In this document: positions 15,285 through 20,877 of the stretch, piece by piece
Layout of the letters: every line of letters begins with the position of its first letter
Numbering within the stretch: position 1 is the stretch's first letter
DNA from: Acidobacteriota bacterium
Lineage (GTDB): Bacteria; Acidobacteriota; Blastocatellia; RBC074
Direction: 5' to 3'
Assembly: GCA_022614735.1 (NCBI GenBank)
Contig: JAKEHZ010000209.1
Location: 1-20,877 of the forward strand
DNA: 20,877 nucleotides
Position numbers and translations under genes: made by a program
Notes under the pieces: model-generated
The model's database searches: none
What the model was told of the DNA's origin: nothing
What the model saw: only the letters and a program-made list of their open reading frames with translations

Positions 15285-15827
15285 TTAAGCTGACTTACGT
15301 TTCTGTTCCGTATTGTATTTCTTCCTGAGGCTGCGCGCCCATTTGTCTATATATGGCTGCAGTGGTTTGAACAGCCGTCCTCTCCAACCGCTCTGCTTAT
15401 CTCTCCAGGCCTTATGATATTGCTCAACATAGGAACGGATCGCGCTCTCGTATTGATGCTTCTTTATTCCGTGCGATAAAGTTAGGAAGTAATGCTGAGC
15501 TTGAAGTGAGAGCACCAGATAAGCGAGATTCGGTTTGAAATTCAGACGCCCCGCCAAACGCTTGAAAAAACCATCTCTCGGTAAAAGCATAGTCAATGCG
15601 ATTTCACAGAAGGGTTGAATATTACCCTGGCGTGGATGATAGAGCCCCGGTAACTCTGAAACATTTTGTAAGGGCATTCTGCTATCAGGGACGATACGAT
15701 CGACCAGAACAATCCGGTTCAGCCCCCGGATATGCTCCCTGGGAACCATCTCCAGGACGCTTTGAATGGTCTCCTCCGTTTTTTTTGGTGGCTTGATGGA
15801 AGCTTGGTTCTCAATTTTGATCGACAT
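15285..15827 (-). CDS. Conserved-looking protein of unknown function, downstream of lpxD
   Basis: I do not recognise this 180-aa protein. It has no signal peptide and no clear membrane segment. The N-terminal 20 residues are polar; the middle has IRGLNRIVLVDRI (33-45), ELPGLYHPRQGNIQPFCEIAL (58-78) and LVLSLQAQHYFLTLSHG (104-120); the C-terminal 40 residues are basic and rich in Trp, Lys and Arg (RDKQSGWRGRLFKPLQPYIDKW). The layout faintly recalls a zinc-peptidase fold (helix with His112, His119, His124), but there is no HEXXH, so I do not assign it. GAGG lies 7 nt before the ATG. It begins 20 bp after lpxD on the same strand, so it is probably co-transcribed with it. Its basic tail would suit binding to nucleic acid or to acidic lipid. 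Confidence 0.75.
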   Translation of the reverse strand: MSIKIENQASIKPPKKTEETIQSVLEMVPREHIRGLNRIVLVDRIVPDSRMPLQNVSELPGLYHPRQGNIQPFCEIALTMLLPRDGFFKRLAGRLNFKPNLAYLVLSLQAQHYFLTLSHGIKKHQYESAIRSYVEQYHKAWRDKQSGWRGRLFKPLQPYIDKWARSLRKKYNTEQKRKSA

Positions 15828-15847
15828 TTACATACCTCAGTAGGTTA

Positions 15848-16885
15848 TTAGCTCCTCTTCAAAAATTGCTCTTCGAGTTGGTTCAGTCTATCTTTCAAGG
15901 CCTTTATCTCTCTCTGAAGTTGAGGCAATTGAGCAAAGATAGCCGATGACTTCAACCAGTTACGATTATCGATAGCGGGATATCCGGATATAACTTTATC
16001 AGGCTCGACGGAATTTGGAATACCTGTTTGCGCTGTGGCAACTACTCTATCGCCGATTTTCAGATGACCGGCCGCGCCAACCTGCCCACCTAGAATGACT
16101 TCATCGCCAACTTGTGTGCTTCCAGCAAGACCAACCTGAGCGCATAAAAGTGAGTTCTGCCCGACAGTCGAACCATGGCCAATCTGAACCAGATTGTCAA
16201 TCTTGGTTCCTTTCCCGATATTGGTAGCTCCGATTGTTGCCCGATCAATAATGCTTCCAGAGCCTATCTCAACATCATCCTCAATGATCACGATCCCCGT
16301 TTGAGGGATTTTAAACCAGGAATTATCGGAATGCTTGGCATAACCGAAACCATCGCTGCCGATTACGACATCGTTTTGTAGTATGACACGAGATCCGACT
16401 ATACATCTTTCTCTGATAATACAATGGGAATGAATGAAGGAGTGATCACCTATCTCTGCCTCGGGATATATCGTACAGTGAGAAAGAATAGTGACATTGT
16501 TCCCAATTTTAACCTTATCTCCGATAACGGAGAATGGGCCAATGGTGACCTTTTCGCCGATAATGGCAGATGGAGAGACTAACGCATACTTGTTTATGCC
16601 AGTATCAAATTGGATTTTATTGTGAAATAACGACAGGGCCTGCGCAAAAGCAAGGTAGGGTTGAGGAGAGATAAGTCCTGATTGACCCTCGAGCAAATTA
16701 TTTGGATCGTCAGTGATGATGGCCGCAGCTTGAGTGGAAGCAAGGAATCGACGGTATTTTCTATTACTCAGAAAGGTGAGCTGGTTGGCTTGTGCACTAT
16801 CAATAGGGGCAAGGCCGGTTATCTCAATCTCCGGATTACCAACGATCTGGCAGTTGATAAATAGAGCGATCTCACCAAGTTTCAT
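15848..16885 (-). CDS. lpxD: UDP-3-O-(3-hydroxyacyl)glucosamine N-acyltransferase
   Basis: LpxD adds the second hydroxyacyl chain, from acyl-ACP, to the glucosamine amine in lipid A synthesis, so the cell makes an LPS-type outer membrane. The N-terminal uridine-binding domain (about 1-100) has GLAPIDSAQANQLTFLSNRKY. A left-handed beta-helix of hexapeptide repeats follows (about 103-310), with catalytic His237 in DNLVQIGHGSTVG (E. coli His239). FGYAK and the AGHLKIGDRV region are typical of the family. The C-terminus (about 318-342) is a trimer-forming helix. The length of 345 aa matches the family. I chose ATG (16885-16883) over a GTG three codons upstream; neither has a clear ribosome binding site. 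lpxA, lpxB, fabZ and bamA are not adjacent, unlike the proteobacterial cluster. The xerD promoter begins only 3 bp away, on the other strand. Confidence 0.95.
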   Translation of the reverse strand: MKLGEIALFINCQIVGNPEIEITGLAPIDSAQANQLTFLSNRKYRRFLASTQAAAIITDDPNNLLEGQSGLISPQPYLAFAQALSLFHNKIQFDTGINKYALVSPSAIIGEKVTIGPFSVIGDKVKIGNNVTILSHCTIYPEAEIGDHSFIHSHCIIRERCIVGSRVILQNDVVIGSDGFGYAKHSDNSWFKIPQTGIVIIEDDVEIGSGSIIDRATIGATNIGKGTKIDNLVQIGHGSTVGQNSLLCAQVGLAGSTQVGDEVILGGQVGAAGHLKIGDRVVATAQTGIPNSVEPDKVISGYPAIDNRNWLKSSAIFAQLPQLQREIKALKDRLNQLEEQFLKRS

Positions 16886-16887
16886 AG

Positions 16888-16916
16888 TTGACACGCAATA
16901 AAGGATTACTTACAAT
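16888..16916 (+). promoter_or_regulatory. Near-consensus sigma70 promoter for the Xer recombinase gene
   Basis: TTGACA (16888-16893) and TACAAT (16911-16916) are separated by 17 bp, 11 of 12 consensus positions. It is the best promoter in the window. Transcription would start near 16923, with a leader of about 74 nt. The -35 box lies within 3 bp of the lpxD ATG on the opposite strand, so polymerase bound here would overlap the lpxD translation start region. Confidence 0.7.
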
Positions 16917-16996
16917 TTAATAACCTAGGTCTGATAACGGAAATCGAAAATAGGTAATTCAGCAAACGTTCTTCAATCTTCAATACACAGGGAGCT

Positions 16997-17881
16997 ATGG
17001 AAGACAGCAAATTGATTGATGAGTTTATTATATCATTGAGAGTAGAGAAAGGGTTGTCAGATAATACTTTGCAATCCTACAGAAACGATCTGAAAAAGCT
17101 CTCCACGGCCGCGGTTGACTGTGGGAAGAGGCTGCTCAGCCTGGAACGCAGCGACTTGCTGTTTGTTTTAGCTCAGATGAAGCGAAGTGAGCGTAGTGAT
17201 GCGAGCATTGCAAGGTTTGTTTCGACCATCAGAGGATTCTATAAGTACGTTGTAAGTGAAGGATTTTCCAAGCAAGACCCGACGGCACATTTAGAGACGC
17301 GGAAGTCGTGGCAAACTCTTCCCAGGTTTCTGAATCAGGAAGAGGTTGACGCCATACTCGCAAAGCCTGATTTGAAAACCGACACAGGCATACGTGACCG
17401 GGCAATGCTGGAGGTCCTATACGCTACAGGATTACGTGTGTCAGAACTTGTAGGCTTGAAGATCAAGGACGTTGATTATGAGACCGGGTTATTAATCTGT
17501 TTCGGAAAAGGCAGCAAACAGAGATGTGTGCCTATAGGGCGTTCCGCAATTTATTACCTGAAACTCTATCTCCCTGCCAGGAGACGTCTGCTATGTGACG
17601 GACAATCAGAGATGTTGTTTATTGAAGAGGAAGGTGGAGTTGTGACTCGCCAGAAGTTCTGGAAGTTGATCAAAAGTTACGGCAAATTGGCGAATATAGA
17701 TTATGTCACACCACACTTGCTTCGCCATAGTTTTGCCACGGCTCTGCTTTCCAATGGCGCTGATTTGAGGTCTGTACAGATGATGCTCGGACACAGCGAT
17801 ATCGGCACAACGCAGATCTATACGCACGTGACAGACGATCATCTCAAGACCACGTACAGAAAATTTCATCCCCGCTCTTGA
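16997..17881 (+). CDS. xerD: Tyrosine recombinase XerC/XerD
   Basis: Xer recombinases resolve chromosome dimers at dif. The N-terminal SAM-like core-binding domain covers about 1-90 and the catalytic domain about 108-294. All active residues are present: Arg147 (ATGLRVSEL), Lys171 (GKGSKQR), His240 and Arg243 (HLLRHSFAT), His266 (MLGHSDIGTT) and the nucleophile Tyr275 (QIYTHV). These are nearly in register with E. coli XerD, and the length (294 aa) fits XerD/XerC; the XerD label over XerC is a judgement. The ATG has AGGGAG only 2 nt upstream, tight spacing. A near-consensus promoter drives it. No dif-like 28-mer was found in the window, so a housekeeping role is more likely than an integrase of a local element. 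Confidence 0.9.
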   Translation: MEDSKLIDEFIISLRVEKGLSDNTLQSYRNDLKKLSTAAVDCGKRLLSLERSDLLFVLAQMKRSERSDASIARFVSTIRGFYKYVVSEGFSKQDPTAHLETRKSWQTLPRFLNQEEVDAILAKPDLKTDTGIRDRAMLEVLYATGLRVSELVGLKIKDVDYETGLLICFGKGSKQRCVPIGRSAIYYLKLYLPARRRLLCDGQSEMLFIEEEGGVVTRQKFWKLIKSYGKLANIDYVTPHLLRHSFATALLSNGADLRSVQMMLGHSDIGTTQIYTHVTDDHLKTTYRKFHPRS

Positions 17882-17914
17882 CACCCGGTGGCAAGGCATT
17901 GAGGAACACGTTCT

Positions 17915-19294
17915 ATGAACCGTAGCGCTTCCCGATCCGCCGCTATTCTTCTGCTGTCAGCAATATTACTTCAATCATCACCAGGCAAAGCCCCTGCGCC
18001 GGATATTCACTGGCCTACGTTCCGTGGCCCGAACGCCAGCGGAATCGCCGAGGGATTCAATACTCCGACCCAATGGAATGTGCCTGGCGGTGAGAACGTT
18101 AAGTGGAAGACGCCGATACCCGGCCTTGGCCATTCAAGCCCGGTCATCTGGGGAAATCTTCTCTTCATCACAACCGCCATCAGCGGGCAGACAAATGCAA
18201 AGCTCAGAGTGGGTCTCTATGGCGACATTGCATCGGTCCAGGATGACACCAGTCATAAATGGATGGTTTACTGTCTGGACAAACAGACGGGCAAGATCCT
18301 ATGGGAGCATGTTGCTTACACTGGGGTTCCCAGGATCAAACGCCATCCGAAGTCGACCCATGCCAGTTCCACACCTGCTACCGATGGAGAGCGCGTGGTG
18401 GCCATGTTCGGGTCTGAAGGACTCTACTGCTATGATATGAAGGGAAGACTGCTCTGGAAGAAAGACCTCGGCGTACTTGACTCTGGGTTCTACATGGTGC
18501 CCGCCGCCCAGTGGGACTTTGGAAGCTCCCCAATCATTTTCGAAGACAAGGTCTTTCTGCAATGCGATGTGCAGAAAGACTCCTTTGTCGCCGCCTTCAG
18601 TATCAAAGATGGTAGCGAGATCTGGCGCACGCCGCGCCAGGACGTTCCCACCTGGAGCAGCCCGACTGTTTATCGGTCCGGAGACCGAACTCTTCTTCTC
18701 ATCAACGGATACAAGCACATCGGTGGTTACGACGCTGCGACCGGAAAAGAGATCTGGCGACTCCAGGGCGGCGGGGACATTCCGGTTCCAACTCCAATTG
18801 TGGCTCACGACCTGGTGTTTATAACCAACGCCCATGGTCGCATGTCACCAATTTACGCGATCCGTTTGGATGCCATGGGCGATATTTCGCTGGCGGAAAA
18901 CTCCACCTCCAACAAGTATGTTGTTTGGAGCGTGCCGCGTGACGGCGCGTATATGATAACGCCTTTGGTTTACGGCGATTATCTATACAGCAGCAAAAAC
19001 AACGGCGTCCTCAATTGTTTCGAGGCGAAAACCGGCAACCGCATTTACCAAGAGCGCCTCGGCGACGGCACTACCGGCTTCACTGCATCGCCCGTGGCGG
19101 CCGCCGGCAAGCTTTACTATTCGAGTGAAGACGGTGATATTTATGTAATTAAGGCAGGCCCCAAGTTTGAGGTGATGGCCAAAAACGGCATGGGGGAGAT
19201 CTGCATGGCCACCCCTGCCGTCTCTGAGGGAGCCCTCTTCTTCCGTACGCAAGGCCATGTGGTTGCCATCGCCGAAAGGCCCAGCAGCAAATAA
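17915..19294 (+). CDS. Secreted PQQ-like beta-propeller repeat protein
   Basis: The 459-aa product has a signal peptide (basic start, hydrophobic 9-20, cleavage near 25). A WPTFRGPNASGIAEG block follows, common at the start of quinoprotein-like propellers in soil bacteria. At least five beta-propeller blades can be seen, each with a turn like CLDKQTGKILWEH, CYDMKGRLLWKKD, FSIKDGSEIWRT, GYDAATGKEIWRL or CFEAKTGNRIYQE. These are PQQ-repeat type blades, but I see no catalytic or PQQ-binding set that would make it a dehydrogenase, so a binding or scaffold role in the periplasm is as likely. GAGGAAC precedes the ATG. It starts 33 bp after xerD yet has higher GC than the genes before it, which hints at a different history. 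Confidence 0.88.
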   Translation: MNRSASRSAAILLLSAILLQSSPGKAPAPDIHWPTFRGPNASGIAEGFNTPTQWNVPGGENVKWKTPIPGLGHSSPVIWGNLLFITTAISGQTNAKLRVGLYGDIASVQDDTSHKWMVYCLDKQTGKILWEHVAYTGVPRIKRHPKSTHASSTPATDGERVVAMFGSEGLYCYDMKGRLLWKKDLGVLDSGFYMVPAAQWDFGSSPIIFEDKVFLQCDVQKDSFVAAFSIKDGSEIWRTPRQDVPTWSSPTVYRSGDRTLLLINGYKHIGGYDAATGKEIWRLQGGGDIPVPTPIVAHDLVFITNAHGRMSPIYAIRLDAMGDISLAENSTSNKYVVWSVPRDGAYMITPLVYGDYLYSSKNNGVLNCFEAKTGNRIYQERLGDGTTGFTASPVAAAGKLYYSSEDGDIYVIKAGPKFEVMAKNGMGEICMATPAVSEGALFFRTQGHVVAIAERPSSK

Positions 19295-19303
19295 CGCCAG
19301 ACT

Positions 19304-19319
19304 AAGCTCAGGAGAGCTT
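19304..19319 (+). terminator. Weak hairpin after the propeller gene
   Basis: AAGCTC (19304-19309) and GAGCTT (19314-19319) pair around AGGA, 9 bp after the stop codon at 19294. Only TCACC follows instead of a T-run, so it is at best a weak intrinsic terminator. Confidence 0.35.
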
Positions 19320-19578
19320 TCACCTGTAAGAATCTCTATTTTCTGAACCGGCAGAGTCTCGCCTCAGCGGGTTTTGCACCTAACTCTGAACGTTGCAGTG
19401 GCGTGTAATAGAACATGGGTCTGATAACGAATGTCATTCGGACTAGTGTATGCAAGGAGACAAAGTATCCTTTATAGACATTGTTCGATAATCCACGTAT
19501 GCGGTTTTGCGATGTGGCAATTTACAAAGTGTCACAGTCAACCACACTGTGCTTCATTCAGCATGATATTCAAGTCAC

Positions 19579-19603
19579 GATCAAGACCGAGGAGGTCTTG
19601 ATC
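19579..19603. repeat. 10-bp perfect inverted repeat in the leader of the small membrane protein gene
   Basis: GATCAAGACC (19579-19588) pairs exactly with GGTCTTGATC (19594-19603) around GAGGA. The 3' arm end CTTGATC recurs at 19606-19612, so two alternative 5' partners are possible. Placed 38 bp before a start codon, it could act on translation or be a terminator of upstream transcription; no T-run follows. Confidence 0.55.
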
Positions 19604-19617
19604 CGCTTGATCTCAGA

Positions 19618-19639
19618 AAGGAGACTATAAGGAGACTAT
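19618..19639 (+). repeat. Tandem 11-bp duplication carrying two ribosome binding sites
   Basis: AAGGAGACTAT occurs twice without a gap (19618-19628 and 19629-19639), one base before the ATG at 19641. Each copy contains AAGGAG. The proximal copy is at ideal spacing (6 nt) and the distal one at 17 nt, so only the proximal one should be used directly. Confidence 0.85.
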
Positions 19640-19640
19640 C

Positions 19641-20012
19641 ATGAATGACGTTGCACATTCGGCATTGCCATCTATCACATTGGTTGTTCGGTGGTGCGCA
19701 CGTATCCTCAGCGCCCTGATCCAGCTGTTCTGGGGCTTTTTTATTGTTGCGCATCTCGTTGGGGATGGAGGAGGCGCCTCTCGTCCACTGCAGACAAACG
19801 ATTACATTAGCATTGCGACAATGGTCATTTCGCTGGCCGGCCTTGGCGTTGCTTGGAAATGGGAACTCATTGGTGCGTCCATGACGCTCGTCACCATCTT
19901 GATTGGCGCTATCGCCAATTGGAGGGTGCTCGCTTCTCCCATTGCACTGATCCCAATTGCGGCCAGCCTATTCGTGTTATGTTGGTGGATGAGCAGAACA
20001 CGAATGGGCTGA
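19641..20012 (+). CDS. Small four-helix membrane protein of unknown function
   Basis: The 123-aa protein has four probable membrane helices at about 20-40, 55-72, 76-93 and 97-116. A conserved-looking loop between helices 1 and 2 contains HLVGDGG and SRPLQTNDY, and WKWELIG opens the third helix. No catalytic motif is visible. It resembles small four-helix proteins of unknown function found in soil bacteria (from memory the DUF7670 type, which I cannot verify). The ribosome binding site is very strong (AAGGAG, 6 nt) and lies in a duplicated 11-mer. It stands alone, with no partner gene in a tight operon. The translation quality and helix pattern make it a real gene, but the function is open. 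Confidence 0.75.
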   Translation: MNDVAHSALPSITLVVRWCARILSALIQLFWGFFIVAHLVGDGGGASRPLQTNDYISIATMVISLAGLGVAWKWELIGASMTLVTILIGAIANWRVLASPIALIPIAASLFVLCWWMSRTRMG

Positions 20013-20069
20013 GTACACAATCGGAGAAGTCCATGTGACCACTCCGCAGGAGCACCGTGCGTGCGATAG

Positions 20070-20381
20070 CGATTATCTAAATCAGGCAGGAGTCAGCAGC
20101 AGGAGTCTCCGCCAAATGTCATTCCAAAGTCAGACGCGGAACTTAAGGCTGCAGCTATCACGCATATCTCCCCACAGCCTTCGCCTATCGCAAAAGCGGC
20201 AAAAGTGTCCGGGATAGTTGAGGTGGAGATCCTGATCGATGAGTCAGGCCATGTGATCTCGGCGGATGTCATCTCCGACCCTTCGCTGTTGAGGCAGGCG
20301 GCAGTTACTGCGGTGCGACAATGGAAGTTTAATCCGGCTCTGCTCAGCGAGCCGCCAAAAAAAGTCGCGGGCGCCATCGTC
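20070..20381 (+). pseudogene. Fragment of a TonB-family C-terminal domain, no start, broken 3' end
   Basis: The frame is open from just after a TAG at 20067-20069 and encodes a recognisable TonB C-terminal domain. It runs from SPPNVIPKSDAELK and PSPIAKAAKVSG through IVEVEILIDESGHVISADVI to LLRQAAVTAVRQWKFNPALL and PPKKVAGAIV. No ATG, GTG or TTG lies in frame before the GTG at 20205, which is already inside the domain, so the gene has lost its start, probably with an N-terminal anchor or receptor part. After AIV (to about 20381) the expected last strand is missing and the sequence turns into GC-rich DNA that codes for GloVer repeats on the other strand. The frame then stays open to 20621 without homology. 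It is best read as a truncated remnant or half of a chimeric join. Confidence 0.6.
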
Positions 20382-20877
20382 CCCCACAGGCGGCCATCGG
20401 GGCCGGGCACGAGAGGCGAGGCCGGAATGCATCCCGCGGTGTTGCCGCCGAACAAGTGGACCGTGACGATCGCGCCCGTCGACCCGAGGCGCTTGAAGAT
20501 CGCGCCACAGGATCCGCCCACGGCCGTCGTTCCCCAGAGGTTTCCGGATGAGTCGCGGAACAGCTCGGCCCGAGGTTGCCCGGGCTGGGAACCGCCCGCA
20601 AACGAGTTGAGGAGAACGTGACCAGTCCCCTGGCTCCACGAATAGATCGTTCCCCAGGACGAAGCACCGCCCGTCTCGGTCACGCCGTAGAAGACCTCGG
20701 GCTCGCCTTCGATCACTCCTGCCCGCGGGCTAGAGCCTCCCGGATGGTTGAACGGGTGGAGAACCTCATGCTGCGAGCCATCGGTGTTGATCCGGAACAG
20801 CGTGCCGCCCCCGTTTGAGCCTCCCTGGGTGGTCGTGCCGTAGAGCCGCCCGTCCGAGCCGAGGGTCAGCGTCGCAT
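20093..20877 (-). CDS. GloVer-type tandem-repeat protein, partial at the window edge and chimeric at its 3' end
   Basis: On the minus strand the frame is open from the window edge down to a stop at 20093. From 20875 to about 20385 it encodes repeats of about 50 residues of the choice-of-anchor GloVer type: SDGRLYGTTTQGGSNGGGTLF, then VFYGVTETGGASSWGTIYSW, NLWGTTAVGGSCGAIFK and GPDGRLWGTM. The blocks recur every 50-51 residues. Such proteins are large and secreted, probably beta-propellers, of unknown role, and frequent in Acidobacteriota. The 5' end lies outside the window. Below about 20385 the repeats stop in mid-unit, and the remaining frame to 20093 is only the antisense of a TonB C-terminal domain, so that tail is not genuine GloVer sequence. 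GC is much higher than in the rest of the window. Confidence 0.65.
   Translation of the reverse strand, partial: ATLTLGSDGRLYGTTTQGGSNGGGTLFRINTDGSQHEVLHPFNHPGGSSPRAGVIEGEPEVFYGVTETGGASSWGTIYSWSQGTGHVLLNSFAGGSQPGQPRAELFRDSSGNLWGTTAVGGSCGAIFKRLGSTGAIVTVHLFGGNTAGCIPASPLVPGPDGRLWGTMAPATFFGGSLSRAGLNFHCRTAVTAACLNSEGSEMTSAEITWPDSSIRISTSTIPDTFAAFAIGEGCGEICVIAAALSSASDFGMTFGGDSCC

Larger units (their letters stand above)
19295..19640. other. 346-bp non-coding stretch with hairpins
   Basis: I see no gene in this stretch. It holds a terminator-like hairpin near the start (19304-19319), an inverted repeat CACAGT-N7-ACTGTG (19533-19551), a strong 10-bp hairpin (19579-19603) and a duplicated ribosome binding site at its end (19618-19639). 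No convincing sigma70 promoter was found, although one would be expected for the gene at 19641. Confidence 0.6.

Noticed and set aside
15450..15520. Zinc-protease motif in the unknown gene after lpxD
   Set aside because: Three His residues lie in or near one helix, but there is no HEXXH and no second Glu ligand that I can identify, so no enzyme assignment is justified.
16997..17881. Xer gene as integrase of a local mobile element
   Set aside because: Length and residue spacing match housekeeping XerC/XerD, and I found no att-like direct repeats, dif-like site or tRNA gene next to it.
20093..20380. Genuine C-terminus of the GloVer protein
   Set aside because: This part of the frame is the antisense of a well-preserved TonB domain, with no repeat pattern.
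20382..20621. Continuation of the + strand TonB frame to 20621 as a real protein end
   Set aside because: The residues after AIV have no TonB similarity; the DNA there codes for GloVer repeats on the other strand.
1..20877. CRISPR arrays, tRNA or rRNA genes, insertion sequences
   Set aside because: No regularly spaced repeats, no cloverleaf with acceptor and T-arm signature, and no transposase-like coding region were found on either strand.

Overview
The window reads as chromosomal DNA of a diderm (Gram-negative) bacterium. It carries a lipid A gene (lpxD), the two-step phosphatidylethanolamine pathway (pssA, psd) and a periplasmic CpoB-type protein. The right end has a GloVer-type tandem-repeat protein, a TonB C-terminal fragment and a PQQ-type beta-propeller. 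Together with moderate GC, short operons and frequent GTG/TTG starts, this fits Acidobacteriota or a related environmental phylum. That placement is inference from gene content; there is no 16S or other phylogenetic marker analysis here.

Layout. 198-1747: psd-pssA, a translationally coupled pair on + that makes phosphatidylserine and then phosphatidylethanolamine. 1885-7101: a sigma70-like promoter, guaA (GMP synthase) and dnaE (replicative polymerase alpha). 7130-8072: accA (acetyl-CoA carboxylase alpha), flanked by two long perfect inverted repeats. 8083-9454 on -: cpoB then ssb. 9455-9749: a divergent control region with a 17-bp palindrome in front of recN. 9750-13582: recN, miaB and a DUF151 bifunctional nuclease, with an intrinsic terminator after miaB. 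13679-15275: parA-parB, overlapping by 11 bp. 15285-16885 on -: lpxD followed by an unrecognised 180-aa gene, convergent with parB. 16888-17881: a near-consensus promoter and a XerC/XerD recombinase.

From about 17.9 kb rightward the character changes: looser spacing, visibly higher GC and accessory genes. There is a secreted PQQ-like beta-propeller, a 346-bp non-coding stretch, a small four-helix membrane protein with a duplicated ribosome binding site, a start-less TonB C-terminal fragment, and, abruptly joined to it near 20.38 kb, a GC-rich minus-strand gene for GloVer repeats that runs off the window edge.

Most of the window is housekeeping: replication and repair (dnaE, ssb, recN), segregation and dimer resolution (parAB, xer), tRNA modification (miaB), and envelope lipid and LPS synthesis (psd, pssA, accA, lpxD). 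I see no clear new defence, biosynthetic or mobile system. The points most worth a second look are the chimeric junction at about 20.38 kb, the inverted repeats around a short accA, the palindrome at the recN start region, and the unknown gene downstream of lpxD.
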